A DNA stretch of 23,232 nucleotides, from contig JBPCRW010000058.1 in the NCBI GenBank assembly GCA_050996405.1, positions 1 through 23,232 of the forward strand, read 5' to 3'. Origin of the DNA: JBPCRW01 sp050996405. GTDB lineage: Bacteria > Acidobacteriota > Blastocatellia > Pyrinomonadales > Pyrinomonadaceae. Below the pieces are notes generated by a model. It did no database searches. It was given only the letters and a program-made list of their open reading frames with translations, and had not been told where the DNA came from. This document shows positions 6,326 through 14,893 of the stretch, piece after piece (the first letter of the stretch is position 1; each line of letters opens with the position of its first letter). Made by a program: the position numbers and the translations under genes.

Positions 6326-9229
6326 TCAAAATTCCAAATCTATTGAAAAGCGAAGCTGTCGCGGCGCGTTGAAAAGAATCGGCATCTTGAATGTCGAAAG
6401 CGGCGTTATATTCGAGCCGTAAAACTGATTGATAACCGCGACATTCGGTTTGTTAAATAAATTGAAAAACTCAAAAGCGAAATCAATTTTTGCCGTTTTA
6501 CCCAACGGAACATATTTCACGATTCGCAAATCGGTATTGAAAAAGTTTGGCGTGCGAAGCGCATTGCGCGAAAACCCAAACGGGCGCGACGCGAGTGGAA
6601 AAGCGCGGCTTTGTTCTTCGTCTGTTCCGGTCAGAGCGTTGACGGGTCTGCCGCTGCTCAAAGTGATAATCGGCGCGATTTCTATGTTGCCGAAAATCTC
6701 TTTTAATAAACCGTCTTTTTTGCCCGTTCCTTTTTCGTCTTCATCGCCGAAGGGCAGTTCAAAAATGCTGCTGAAGACAAACCGATGCCGCACATCTTGC
6801 AGCGACAACGCGCGTTCGACTTGCAGATTGTAGGGATTCGCTGGCTGTTCGTCAAAATCCGAAGCGTCGTCAATCGTTTTTGAAAATGTGTAAGAAGCAA
6901 GAAATTCAAACTCATTGCTCAAGCGTTTATTGACCGCAAGAGTCAAGCCGCGATAAGCCGAACTTGCCGAATCTTCCAATTGATAAACGGCATCGAAACG
7001 CGGGTCAATTCTGCTTGTTCCAAAAACGAGCCGACCGATTTGCTGCGGCGTTGGATTTTGCACGCCTAACGAAAGAGCGTTGGCGTTTGTCAATAAAACC
7101 GGCGGCAATAAATTGACATCGCGCGTTCGCGGCAAGTTGATGCCGCGAGTGTAAAGAAACTCGGCGCGAACGGTCGTATCTTTAGTTAAAAGCCGCTCGA
7201 CTCCGGCGAAAGTTTGAATGCTGTATGGAGTCGTAAGGTTCGGGTCGGCGCGGTAAATTGACGGCGCGATATTCGGAATCGGCGAAACGGCTTGCCCGCC
7301 GCCGTTGTTTGCAAAAATTTGCGCCGCCTGCGCGTCGAAGGCGATTTGCTCAAACGCCCGCGCGCCGTTTTTCTGTAACGCCGGATTCAAAAACGCGAGC
7401 GGCAAGCGGTCGTAAAACAGACCGAAGCCGGCGCGAATTATCCATTCTTTTGAAGGGCTGAACGCCGCGCCCAATCGCGGGCTGAAATTATTTTTATCGG
7501 TGCGAAAAGGCGCGGGTAGTTTTTCCGCGTCGTATCGAAAACCTAAATTTAAAGTCAGCCTTGAAGATGCTTGCCAATGATTTTGAACGAACGCGCCGAA
7601 ATTTGTCACGCCGAAATTTGTCTGCGGATTGCCGAACGATTGACGGAAAATTGCCGGACGCGCGGAGAGAAAATCTTCTACGCTGCGAAAAATATAAACG
7701 CCGCCGAAGCCGTCGTGCAAATCGCCGTCGAGCGAAACGCGGTTGACATTTCCGCCCGTTTTCCATTCCTGATTGCCGCGCGCGAACGACATCGCGTCAA
7801 CAAATTGCTGACGATTTTCGCGCCTGCTGCCGTCGGCGTAAAAGGGTCGCCCGAAACGCGCCGCGCCGACAATTTCAATGCCCACTCCGCTTCTATCACC
7901 AGCGCGTGAAAGAAAACGGCGCGCGCTGATTTGCGCTCGAAAATCGTTAATAATGTTCTGCGTCAAAACCGAAATTGCCGAGCCGGTTAATCCGTAATCT
8001 TTCGTGTAACTGCTGCCGCGAGCCGTCGGGTCGTTCAAAGCGTCAGTATTAAAGGCTTCGCCGCGCACGCGATTGTTGGAAAAAGCGAAACGAAAATTCA
8101 GCGTGTTCCGCGAATTTACAAGGTAAGTCAATTTGCCAGCCGCTTCGGTTTCGTCCGCGCCGACGCGAAAAGGATTGCCGTTCAAAACGCGAACCGCAAG
8201 ACGCGGCGCGAAGCCTGAGCCGAGCGCGGCGTTGACGCGCGCGCGGACATTTCTGCTAATTTCCGTCTGCTCGTCAGCAGTAGAATTTTCCTGCTCGGCG
8301 GCGACGTAAAAGAAAAGTTTGTCGCGCAAGATTCGCCCGCCCAAAGACGCGCCCGGCTGGTAGCGGCGAAATCGCGGGCGAGTTTTCAAGTCGTTTCCGA
8401 AAAGCGGGTCGCGGGCGTTAAGGCGTTCGTTTTGAAAAAAGTTAAAGAGCGTTCCGTGAAAATTATTCGCGCCGGTTTTCGTGACGACGTTGATTGCGCC
8501 GCCTGACGCGCCGCCGAATTCCGCCGAAATTCCGTTATTAATAATCTGAAATTCGCGGACGATTTCCGGCGACAGCGCGACGCGAGACGCGCCCGTCGTT
8601 TCGTCCGTGTTGTCCAATCCGTCAATCGAAATCGAATTGCTGCGCGGGCGCAAGCCGCCGAAAGTAAAACCGCTGTCGCCGAGCGGCGAATTCGAGACGT
8701 TTCCGCCTCCGTTTGATGATTGCGTATTGGACGGCGCAACACCGGGCGCGGTTAAAGTAAATTGCAGATAGTTGCGGCTGTTGACGGGCAATTCCTCGAT
8801 GCGTTCGGGGTCAATCGAAGTCGTCGAAACGGTTTGCGAACGGTCAATCGCGGGTGGCTGTTCGTTGACGACAACCGCCTCGCTGATTCCCGCAGGCTGC
8901 AAAGTGATATTTAAAGCGACGGTTTGACCGACCGAAATTGTTACTTGGGGATTAACGTAAGACGCGAAACCGTTCGACTCGGCGCGAACTTCATAGATAC
9001 CGACGGTCAAAGCGGAAATGCGATACGCGCCGTCCGCCGCGCTCTTAACTTGTCTCGTTTGATTGGTCGCAACGTCGCGCAAAGTGATGCTTGCGCCCGC
9101 GACGGCTTCGCCCGCCGTGTTCAGCACCGAACCTTCAATTGAAGCGGTTGTCGCGGAACTTTGCCCGAACGTCGAAACTGCGAAAATTAAAAGGGAAAAA
9201 AAGAAAAGGGGAAATTTTTTCAAACTCAT
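6326..9229 (-). CDS. TonB-dependent receptor with carboxypeptidase-regulatory-like N-terminal domain (Oar-like)
   Basis: This is a 967-residue outer-membrane protein. It has a signal peptide (MSLKKFPLFFFSLLIFAVSTFGQ), then a CarboxypepD_reg-like Ig fold (about 28-112; IEGSVLNTAGEAVAGASITL), a plug domain (about 115-245; NGGGNVSNSPLGDSGFTFGG and SIDGLDN) and a long barrel ending in the aromatic strand RFSIDLEF. This layout is typical of the large Oar/CirA-like receptor families of Acidobacteriota and Bacteroidota, which take up large substrates or act in the cell envelope. The substrate cannot be read from sequence. There is no SusD, TonB/ExbBD or sigma/anti-sigma gene next to it, so it stands alone, downstream of rqcH by 152 bp on the same strand. 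The Shine-Dalgarno region is weak. Confidence 0.93.
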   Translation of the reverse strand: MSLKKFPLFFFSLLIFAVSTFGQSSATTASIEGSVLNTAGEAVAGASITLRDVATNQTRQVKSAADGAYRISALTVGIYEVRAESNGFASYVNPQVTISVGQTVALNITLQPAGISEAVVVNEQPPAIDRSQTVSTTSIDPERIEELPVNSRNYLQFTLTAPGVAPSNTQSSNGGGNVSNSPLGDSGFTFGGLRPRSNSISIDGLDNTDETTGASRVALSPEIVREFQIINNGISAEFGGASGGAINVVTKTGANNFHGTLFNFFQNERLNARDPLFGNDLKTRPRFRRYQPGASLGGRILRDKLFFYVAAEQENSTADEQTEISRNVRARVNAALGSGFAPRLAVRVLNGNPFRVGADETEAAGKLTYLVNSRNTLNFRFAFSNNRVRGEAFNTDALNDPTARGSSYTKDYGLTGSAISVLTQNIINDFRAQISARRFLSRAGDRSGVGIEIVGAARFGRPFYADGSRRENRQQFVDAMSFARGNQEWKTGGNVNRVSLDGDLHDGFGGVYIFRSVEDFLSARPAIFRQSFGNPQTNFGVTNFGAFVQNHWQASSRLTLNLGFRYDAEKLPAPFRTDKNNFSPRLGAAFSPSKEWIIRAGFGLFYDRLPLAFLNPALQKNGARAFEQIAFDAQAAQIFANNGGGQAVSPIPNIAPSIYRADPNLTTPYSIQTFAGVERLLTKDTTVRAEFLYTRGINLPRTRDVNLLPPVLLTNANALSLGVQNPTPQQIGRLVFGTSRIDPRFDAVYQLEDSASSAYRGLTLAVNKRLSNEFEFLASYTFSKTIDDASDFDEQPANPYNLQVERALSLQDVRHRFVFSSIFELPFGDEDEKGTGKKDGLLKEIFGNIEIAPIITLSSGRPVNALTGTDEEQSRAFPLASRPFGFSRNALRTPNFFNTDLRIVKYVPLGKTAKIDFAFEFFNLFNKPNVAVINQFYGSNITPLSTFKMPILFNAPRQLRFSIDLEF

Positions 9230-9381
9230 TATAAAAATCCAACCAATTTAACAAAAACGCGCCGAAGACGAACTAGCGTTTTACACGAACCGCGCTAATT
9301 GAATCCAACCACGCTCTGAACAAAATTAACCATCTCGCGCTTCAATTAAAATTGCCGCTTTTACGATAGCGGATTAGCTTA

Positions 9382-10830
9382 TTAATTCGACTGTCTTTCG
9401 AGCGAAACTTTCGGTTCGACCAAAATCGTTTTAAAACTCGACAAGCTGACCAAGCCCGCGCTTGCGCCTTTTGGTTTGTTGACAAATTTTTTCGCGGTGT
9501 AATGAACAACGGCTTTCGGATGATTTTTCGCCTGGCTGAAAAACGCCGCTAGCTGCGCCGCTTCGATTAAAGTCTTTTGGGGAATTTCCGCGCGGTTCGG
9601 ATTTTTAACGACGACGTGCGAGCCTGCGTAATCTGCCGCGTGCAGCCATAAATCGTTTGATTTAGCAACGCGAAACGTTAGGTAATCGTTATCTTTCGCG
9701 GCTTTCCCGACCAAAATTTCAAAGCCGTCTGTCGAGCGATAACGCCGCGCGCCGCTGAAAATTTCTTCGCGTTTCGATTTTATTTTCGATGTTTTTTCTT
9801 TTGATGATTCGCCGATTACCGCGCGCAGAAATTCAGAATCTTTTTCGGCGGCGGCTTCGGCAAGTTCGCGCCGTTTCGCTTCCCATAATTCGATTTCCGA
9901 ATCAATAATTTCGAGGCGTTTTTCGATTTCCGTCTGCGCGTTTCGCGCCTTTGTGTAGCGTTTGAAAAATTTCTCGGCGGCATTTGTCAAACTCAAATTT
10001 TCGTCCGCTTCGATTTCAATCGTCGGCGCGTCGTCGTCAAAATAATCAACCACCAAAACCGTGTTTCCGACCCGCGCGGCGGTCGCCAGATTCGCCAAAA
10101 TTAAATCGCCGCAGCGTTTCCATTTTTCCGCGTCGCCGTGATTTTCCAAATCCTGTTTGAGTTTTCGTTTTAATTTTTCGCGGCGGGAAATTTCCTGTCT
10201 GATTTTGGCTTCGGCGGATTTTACTTTTTGCTGAAAATCTCGCTCTCGCTCGGCTGCCTGAAAATGCGCGTCGAGACTTTCCGACAAAGTTTCCAAATTG
10301 TCTTTCGGAAAAATTTCCGTGTCGAATTTTTGTGATGGATTTTCACGCTGCGGCGCGGCGAAACGCGAAGCGATTTCCTGTCCTTCACCGCGATTTTCGC
10401 GCATCGATTCGAGAATAAAATTCTGCGCGTCGAGCAGGAAAAGATTTGCCGAACGTCCGGTTAATTGCGCGGCGAGCGTGTAATTTTTCAAGCCTTCGAT
10501 TTCGTCTTCCGCCTCGAAAAAAAAACGCAAAATTCGTTCATTTTCGTCTTTCGTAATTTTTTTTAAAACGGCGTGAGACAGACGTTTGTATAAAAACATC
10601 GTGAAGGAATTCGGATTATGTGATTGCTTTTCCAAATCTTTCAGACGGCGTTTGACGAGATGAATTCGCGGCGCGGACGGTTCGAGATTGATAAACAAAT
10701 AAGAATCATTTCGCAAACGAAAATCAATCGCCAGACGGAGTTTGCCGAGTTGAAAAATCTTGCCGAATTTCTGCCCAAGTAGAACAGAATTCAGTTCGCC
10801 CGTGACGGCTTGCAGCGTGGCTTCGTTCAT
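9382..10830 (-). CDS. rqcH: RqcH/NFACT family ribosome quality-control factor
   Basis: This is a homologue of Rqc2/RqcH (FbpA, NEMF). RqcH binds 60S/50S subunits carrying stalled nascent chains and recruits tRNA-Ala to add C-terminal alanine tails. The protein is 482 residues from MNEATLQAVTGELNSVLLGQ, which is the conserved NFACT-N opening. It continues with a middle region, a long charged coiled coil (about 190-340) and a C-terminal NFACT-R domain with LWLHAADYAGSHVVVKN and VHYTAKKFVNKPKGASAGLV. A longer frame opens at 10887, but its first 19 codons lie in the terminator of the preceding gene and are not family sequence, so the ATG at 10830 is preferred. The usual DR pair of RqcH appears as ER within DENERIL, a conservative change. 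No clear Shine-Dalgarno is present. Confidence 0.9.
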   Translation of the reverse strand: MNEATLQAVTGELNSVLLGQKFGKIFQLGKLRLAIDFRLRNDSYLFINLEPSAPRIHLVKRRLKDLEKQSHNPNSFTMFLYKRLSHAVLKKITKDENERILRFFFEAEDEIEGLKNYTLAAQLTGRSANLFLLDAQNFILESMRENRGEGQEIASRFAAPQRENPSQKFDTEIFPKDNLETLSESLDAHFQAAERERDFQQKVKSAEAKIRQEISRREKLKRKLKQDLENHGDAEKWKRCGDLILANLATAARVGNTVLVVDYFDDDAPTIEIEADENLSLTNAAEKFFKRYTKARNAQTEIEKRLEIIDSEIELWEAKRRELAEAAAEKDSEFLRAVIGESSKEKTSKIKSKREEIFSGARRYRSTDGFEILVGKAAKDNDYLTFRVAKSNDLWLHAADYAGSHVVVKNPNRAEIPQKTLIEAAQLAAFFSQAKNHPKAVVHYTAKKFVNKPKGASAGLVSLSSFKTILVEPKVSLERQSN

Positions 10831-10856
10831 CGAAATAGAGATTAACACAAATAAAA

Positions 10857-10887
10857 ATGACGAGTCAGCCGCAAAGCTGCCCGTCAT
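10857..10887 (-). terminator. Rho-independent terminator after the RDD gene
   Basis: On the minus strand, ATGACG and CGTCAT (6 bp) enclose CAGC/GCTG (4 bp) with a 6-nt loop and a small internal bulge. The hairpin is preceded by AAAAA and followed by TTTTTATTTGTG. It begins about 25 bases after the RDD stop and ends just before the rqcH start, so rqcH needs its own promoter or readthrough. Confidence 0.75.
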
Positions 10888-10910
10888 TTTTCCGAAAAGA
10901 AATTTTCCGT

Positions 10911-12269
10911 TTATTCGTATTCTTTGACGACAATTGTTCCCGAAATAAGGTCGTGCGCGGCGCGTTTTTCGTCGTTCAAAAAAAGCGTCAGGAAACCGAT
11001 GCCGCCAAGCGCGAGCGAGACGAGATAAACCGAAGAACTGACCGCCGCTTGATGAAAAGTCGGGTAAGCGTTTTCTTCGATGTCAACCAGTTCGAGCGAA
11101 AAAAGTTTCATTCCGAGCGTTCTGCCCATCGCGCCGATAGTCGTCGTCAGATAAATAAACATGACTATCGAGCAGGTGGCTAAAAAGGCGAGCAAGCCTT
11201 GAAACGTAAAAAGATTTCCGTTTGCCAGCGTGAACGGCGCGAGCAAAATAACGCTCAAAAACGCGCCGATAATCAAATCGAAAAAACCGGCGTTAAAACG
11301 CTGCATCATCGGCGCGCGGTCGTCCGCCTCGTCTTCCGCTATTTCTAATGCTTCGACGGTTGCCGTTTCTTGATACGCCACAACGTCCGGCGTTTTATCG
11401 GCTTTAATTTCCAAAAGATTATTTTTGTCTTTCTCGATTTTCGCGTCGGTGGGCGGAATTTCTATCGTTTTTTCAAAACTGGAAGAAACTTTCGCCGGAA
11501 TCGGCGGGAGTTTGTTCGTATCGAACTTTTCAGATTTTACGGGACTCTCAAATTTTACGGGATTCAAAGAAACCGGCGATTTCGGTTTAGTTTCAATCGT
11601 CGAAATTTCCGCCGCTTCGATTTTATTCGCCGAAAACTTCTGCGGTTTGTTCGGCACGGCGCGCGGAAAAGTTTTCGATTGATTTTGCGCTACTGCCGAT
11701 AATTTTGGTTTTTCTTCGGTAAAATATTTTTGACGCGATTTCTCGATGCGCCGCAGAGCGTTTTCAAGCGTCGGATTGGCGGAAACTATCGCCGCAGTTT
11801 GTTCAATCGGTTCGGCTTTGAGCGCGGTCGCGCCTTTCGTCACCACAACTTTCTGCGGCGTTGACGATAAATTTTCTACTTGCCCGCCGCCATTGCTGCT
11901 GCTGCTGTTGCGGCGGCGAACGGAATTCTGAAGCTGAAGCCGCCATTCGGGAATGACGGCGTTTTTGTTTTGAAACTCGACCAGAATCGGGCTGGTCGGT
12001 TTCGCCGAAATTTCCGTTGTCGGCAGGCTGGCATCCGCCGCCTGGATTGCCGGAGCGGGCTTGATTGCTTCAACCGTCGGACTGGGTTTTACCGGCGCGG
12101 CGGCTTTCTCCCGAACCGGCTTTTCCTGAAAAGATTTTTTTACCGACTTGGCAAGCGGCGAAATTTTCAGAGCCAGTTCTTCGCGGACGGAATCCTTGAC
12201 CATCGTTCCGCAACTCGGACACACCGACAATGTGATAGCAAGATTTCGATTACAAGCTGGACAATTCAT
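10911..12269 (-). CDS. Zinc-ribbon RDD-family membrane protein
   Basis: This 452-residue protein has three parts. Residues 1-25 form a zinc ribbon with Cys at 3, 6, 17 and 20 (CPAC...CPSC). Residues about 26-320 are a disordered, Lys/Pro/Thr/Ala-rich linker. The last 130 residues are an RDD domain with three membrane segments, opening with RFNAGFFDLIIGAF and containing the GRTLGMKLFSLELVD box. RDD proteins are membrane proteins of poorly known role; some have been linked to Na+/H+ transport. The presumed ribbon would face the cytoplasm. It lies 253 bp downstream of DUF2203 on the same strand, with a heptamer inverted repeat between, and is closed by a strong terminator. A weak extended -10 (TGATATTAT) exists on the minus strand near 12350. 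Confidence 0.85.
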   Translation of the reverse strand: MNCPACNRNLAITLSVCPSCGTMVKDSVREELALKISPLAKSVKKSFQEKPVREKAAAPVKPSPTVEAIKPAPAIQAADASLPTTEISAKPTSPILVEFQNKNAVIPEWRLQLQNSVRRRNSSSSNGGGQVENLSSTPQKVVVTKGATALKAEPIEQTAAIVSANPTLENALRRIEKSRQKYFTEEKPKLSAVAQNQSKTFPRAVPNKPQKFSANKIEAAEISTIETKPKSPVSLNPVKFESPVKSEKFDTNKLPPIPAKVSSSFEKTIEIPPTDAKIEKDKNNLLEIKADKTPDVVAYQETATVEALEIAEDEADDRAPMMQRFNAGFFDLIIGAFLSVILLAPFTLANGNLFTFQGLLAFLATCSIVMFIYLTTTIGAMGRTLGMKLFSLELVDIEENAYPTFHQAAVSSSVYLVSLALGGIGFLTLFLNDEKRAAHDLISGTIVVKEYE

Positions 12270-12409
12270 AAATTTAAAAAGATTTAGGATTTTAGGAAAT
12301 GTAGCCGCAGGTTTTGAGCAACTACTTTGGTTATGAACAAACTAGGCGGATAATATCAGAAAATACTTTAAGCCGTCAATAGCAAATTTAACAAAATAAA
12401 GAGAAATTT

Positions 12410-12524
12410 CGATTTTGGATTCTGGATTTTCGATTTTGGATTTCAATTACCGGATTTTTTGGGAATCAGAATAACAATTTACTGGTCGAACAATTCCAAA
12501 ATCCAGAATCCAAAATCCAAAATT
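12410..12524. repeat. Heptamer tandem repeat pair, GGATTTT / AAATCCA type
   Basis: The left arm (12410-12444) is five consecutive 7-bp units: cgatttt, ggattct, ggatttt, cgatttt, ggatttc. The right arm (12492-12524) carries the complementary units aattcca, aaatcca, gaatcca, aaatcca and overlaps the stop codon of the DUF2203 gene. The arms are about 47 bp apart and could pair in RNA. The array lies between DUF2203 and the downstream RDD gene. Confidence 0.8.
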
Positions 12525-12900
12525 ACAAGGGTTTGCGTCCCGCAAAACCAGTCTCTAAATCATGCCACCATTCGATTTCGTCCGCTTCGCCAAGCTGCCA
12601 GCAGAGCAAAACGAGTTTGCCATCGCGCATCGCCGGAAAATCAATCAAGCCGCGCGAATAATCTTTTAACTGGATGCCGAGCGCGTCAATTTCGAGCGTT
12701 AATTTGCCGAGTTCATACAGCGATTTGACATACAGCGAGCCGCTTTTCATTCCGCCGCCGCCAAATTGCGCCGCATTTGCCGCCGCTTGCGCCGATTCAC
12801 GAAAAGACGAAATTCGATTGTGATGATTTTGAATTTTCAACAAAACGGGACGCATCGGCGGAATTAAATTGTTGGCTTCGGCAAGCGTGAAAATTTTCAT
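12523..12900 (-). CDS. DUF2203 family protein
   Basis: This 125-residue protein matches the DUF2203 family: the opening KIFTLAEANNLIPPMRP, a helical middle region with a short glycine run (FGGGGMKSGS), and the closing ID(A)LGIQLKDYSRGLIDFP...LCWQLGEADEIEWWHD...GFAGRKPL. The family is small, cytoplasmic and of unknown function. Its start overlaps the stop of the NYN gene by 4 bp (ATGA), so the two are almost certainly translated together. The final bases run into a heptamer repeat. The family assignment rests on remembered consensus motifs; no catalytic role is claimed. Confidence 0.85.
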   Translation of the reverse strand: MKIFTLAEANNLIPPMRPVLLKIQNHHNRISSFRESAQAAANAAQFGGGGMKSGSLYVKSLYELGKLTLEIDALGIQLKDYSRGLIDFPAMRDGKLVLLCWQLGEADEIEWWHDLETGFAGRKPL

Positions 12901-13604
12901 CTTTCGTCAATTACGCGAATCATATCCGCGAGTGTGTCCGTCTCGGTTTCGGTATAAACATCGTGATGTTCATGCTGAACCGGAAAATTTTTTCCGTTTG
13001 CGGGACGAAACATTTCCGGCGGCGGCAATTCGTCGGGCGGAACAAACGACGGAACTTCGTAGCGTCCGCTTTGCGAAATATCCTTGCGGACGAGTTCGCC
13101 GATTTCGCCCAAATCTATAAAAAAATCCGCCACGTCAATCAGTTTCGGCGCGGTGTTTGAACGAAAACCCGCGACCTCGACGCGGCAGCCTTTATACGCG
13201 ACGGCGTTGACCGCGTAGACAAAATCCTCGTCGCCCGAAACTAAAACGGCGGTGTCGTATTTTCCCGCTAAACTAAGCATATCGACCGCGATTTCGACAT
13301 CGAGATTTGCCTTGCGCGTGCCGTCGTAAAAGGTTTTTAATTCTTTTTGAATGACGCGAAAACCGTTGCGCCGCATCCATAACAGAAAACCTTGCTGGCG
13401 TTCCGCGCCCACGTCAACCCCGGTGTAAAAAAACGCGCGAAGCAATTGCCCGTCGCCCAAAAGAACGCGCAGGAGTTTGTTGTAATCAATGTCTATCGTG
13501 TGAAAACGCGCCGCGTGAAAAAGGTTGTTTCCGTCAATAAAAACCGCCACGCGCCCGCGATAGCCAAATTGCCAGGGCTGATTTGTCAATATGTCAGACT
13601 GCAT
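12897..13604 (-). CDS. NYN domain (LabA/DUF88-type) putative ribonuclease
   Basis: This 235-residue protein has a PIN-like NYN domain over about residues 17-170: FIDGNNLFHAARF with D24, then ANLDVEIAVDML with D102 and D108, and LVSGDEDFVYAVNA with D125 and D127. These acidic residues form the expected metal site of NYN/PIN nucleases, so RNA cleavage is likely but inferred. The C-terminal 65 residues are Pro/acid-rich and probably disordered. A Shine-Dalgarno-like AAGAAGGG lies about 8 bases before the ATG. It is first in a two-gene unit with DUF2203 and has an 8-bp inverted repeat that could loop its start codon. No CRISPR or defence genes flank it. Confidence 0.88.
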   Translation of the reverse strand: MQSDILTNQPWQFGYRGRVAVFIDGNNLFHAARFHTIDIDYNKLLRVLLGDGQLLRAFFYTGVDVGAERQQGFLLWMRRNGFRVIQKELKTFYDGTRKANLDVEIAVDMLSLAGKYDTAVLVSGDEDFVYAVNAVAYKGCRVEVAGFRSNTAPKLIDVADFFIDLGEIGELVRKDISQSGRYEVPSFVPPDELPPPEMFRPANGKNFPVQHEHHDVYTETETDTLADMIRVIDER

Positions 13605-13646
13605 TTAATAAACCCTTCTTTGATAACTTTCAGCGGAGAGTCTGAC
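13593..13646 (-). promoter_or_regulatory. Possible mRNA stem-loop enclosing the NYN start codon
   Basis: GTCAGACT (13593-13600) and AGTCTGAC (13639-13646) are perfect reverse complements 38 nt apart. In the minus-strand mRNA they would pair, with the Shine-Dalgarno and ATG in the loop and the downstream arm being codons 2-4. This may be chance; it is a candidate for translational control. Confidence 0.35.
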
Positions 13647-13674
13647 GCACGGAAATGATGTTTGATAACTTCAG
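13619..13674. repeat. Direct repeat TTTGATAACTT(T)CAG upstream of the NYN gene
   Basis: TTTGATAACTTTCAG (13619-13633) and TTTGATAACTTCAG (13661-13674) are near-identical copies starting 42 bp apart, about four helical turns. They lie in the divergent region between the NYN gene and the zinc-ribbon gene at 13880. They could be paired operator sites; the copies are seen, the role is inferred. Confidence 0.45.
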
Positions 13675-13864
13675 ATAATCAATCGGATAAAAATAATTCA
13701 ACTTAAATTTTTTTGTAAAAATCAATAATCTCGCGTTTAAAATTCGCCGCTGAAAAGAAATTAAAATAGTAATATAAAACGATTATAGTCTGCCGTTTCG
13801 CACGCGCTTCGGTCAAGCCGAAACGGACGCGCGCGAAAATTATCGCGGAAAAATCATTTCGTCG

Positions 13865-13870
13865 TATAAT
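13865..13870 (+). promoter_or_regulatory. Consensus -10 box close to a start codon
   Basis: TATAAT ends only 9 bases before the ATG at 13880, so a transcript starting at the usual distance would begin within about 3 bases of the start codon. No -35 match and no Shine-Dalgarno are visible. This suggests a leaderless or near-leaderless mRNA. Confidence 0.45.
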
Positions 13871-13879
13871 CGGTTTGCG

Positions 13880-14893
13880 ATGCGGGAAAAAAACGAAAAA
13901 ATTCACGCCGGAGATTGGCTCAAAGATTTGCCTCTGCGGTCGGAAAACGAAAGTTTTAAACCGGAAGAAATGACGGATTGCCCGAAGTGCGAACGGAAAA
14001 ACGCGCCTACGCGCCTCAAATGTCTTTACTGCGACGCGGAATTACCCGTTACGGAAAATGCTGCGTTTAAACGGCTTTCGAGAAAACTCGAAGCGTGGGA
14101 AAAAGGTTTCAACATTATTCTTTCGCCGAATGATAAAAATCCAGACGCGGAAAATTACGCGGAAATCGCCAAAATGCTGAGACTGGAAAATGAAGATTTG
14201 CGGAAAATTCTCGATGCGGGAAAATCTCTGCCGCTGGCGCGCGCCGAATCCGAAACCGAAGCCGAAATTATTTCAAAAAATCTGACGGAAAGAGGTTTTG
14301 ACGCGGCGGTTGTGAGCGACGAAAAACTTGAAATCGAAAGACCGCCGCGCAGACTTCGCGGACTCGAATTTTTTGAAGACAAAATCGGTTTGAAACTTTT
14401 CAACGCGGACGAAATCGCGGAAATCAGCCGCGAAGATTTGTGTCTGATTGTGTCGGGCGCGTTGTTTGAGCGCAAAATCGAAGCCACGCAAAAACGTCAG
14501 CGAAACAAGGAAAATGAAATTCTGCAAACTACCGAATTGAGCAGCGACGAATCTTTAATTGATATTTATAGCCGCCGCGATAAAATCGGTTATCGAATCG
14601 AATCGAAAGGTTTTGATTTTTCGTGTCTCGCGGGTGAAAAAGAATTGCTTGCCGCGCGAAATATGAAAAAACTCGTCGAAAAATTTCGCGCGGTTGCGCC
14701 CGCCGCAAAATTCGTCGAAGATTACGATTCGATTCGCGCCGAATTAAGTTTGGTTTGGGAAGTCGAAGAAAAAAAGGATTCCAGAGGTTTTAGTAAAAAA
14801 GGTTTTGGAAAGTTTAATCTGGAAAGCGTCACGACAATCAGCAATCTGCGGCAGTTCACGCGCTATTCGCGTCTGCGGCGAAATCTTTTATGA
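13880..14893 (+). CDS. Unknown zinc-ribbon protein upstream of rlmB
   Basis: I do not recognise a family beyond its zinc ribbon. The 337-residue protein has Cys at 34, 37, 48 and 51 (CPKC...CLYC) followed by a soluble, strongly charged region rich in Glu and Lys. A possible internal duplication is visible: the patterns SLPLARAESETEAEIISKNL and EREIE-type segments look like two domains that handle paired inputs (about 95-165 and 175-330). No signal peptide or membrane segment is seen. It overlaps rlmB by 4 bp (ATGA), so the two are co-translated, which hints at an RNA- or ribosome-related role. The start follows TATAAT so closely that a leaderless transcript is possible. Confidence 0.75.
   Translation: MREKNEKIHAGDWLKDLPLRSENESFKPEEMTDCPKCERKNAPTRLKCLYCDAELPVTENAAFKRLSRKLEAWEKGFNIILSPNDKNPDAENYAEIAKMLRLENEDLRKILDAGKSLPLARAESETEAEIISKNLTERGFDAAVVSDEKLEIERPPRRLRGLEFFEDKIGLKLFNADEIAEISREDLCLIVSGALFERKIEATQKRQRNKENEILQTTELSSDESLIDIYSRRDKIGYRIESKGFDFSCLAGEKELLAARNMKKLVEKFRAVAPAAKFVEDYDSIRAELSLVWEVEEKKDSRGFSKKGFGKFNLESVTTISNLRQFTRYSRLRRNLL

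Noticed and set aside
7494..7909. Several Arg-rich open frames on both strands inside the receptor gene
   Set aside because: They are opposite- or shifted-frame shadows of the 967-residue receptor: Arg/Ala-rich, without recognisable domains or ribosome-binding sites.
10831..10887. Longer rqcH start at 10887 adding MTGSFAADSSFLFVLISIS
   Set aside because: These codons lie across the intrinsic terminator hairpin of the RDD gene, and the conserved NFACT-N sequence begins at the Met of 10830. The apparent hydrophobic leader is not a real signal peptide.
12410..12524. Heptamer arrays considered as CRISPR repeats
   Set aside because: There are no unique spacers between units; the period is a continuous 7 bp and no cas gene is present.
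12897..13604. NYN gene considered part of a CRISPR or other defence locus
   Set aside because: Neighbours are DUF2203, an RDD membrane protein and RNA-related genes; there is no nuclease, methylase or array close by.
13793..13826. CCGTTTCG ... CGAAACGG inverted repeat upstream of 13880 considered as operator or terminator
   Set aside because: Arms are only 8 bp with an 18-bp gap, no T-tract follows, and CGAAA/TTTCG words are very frequent in this genome, so chance explains it.
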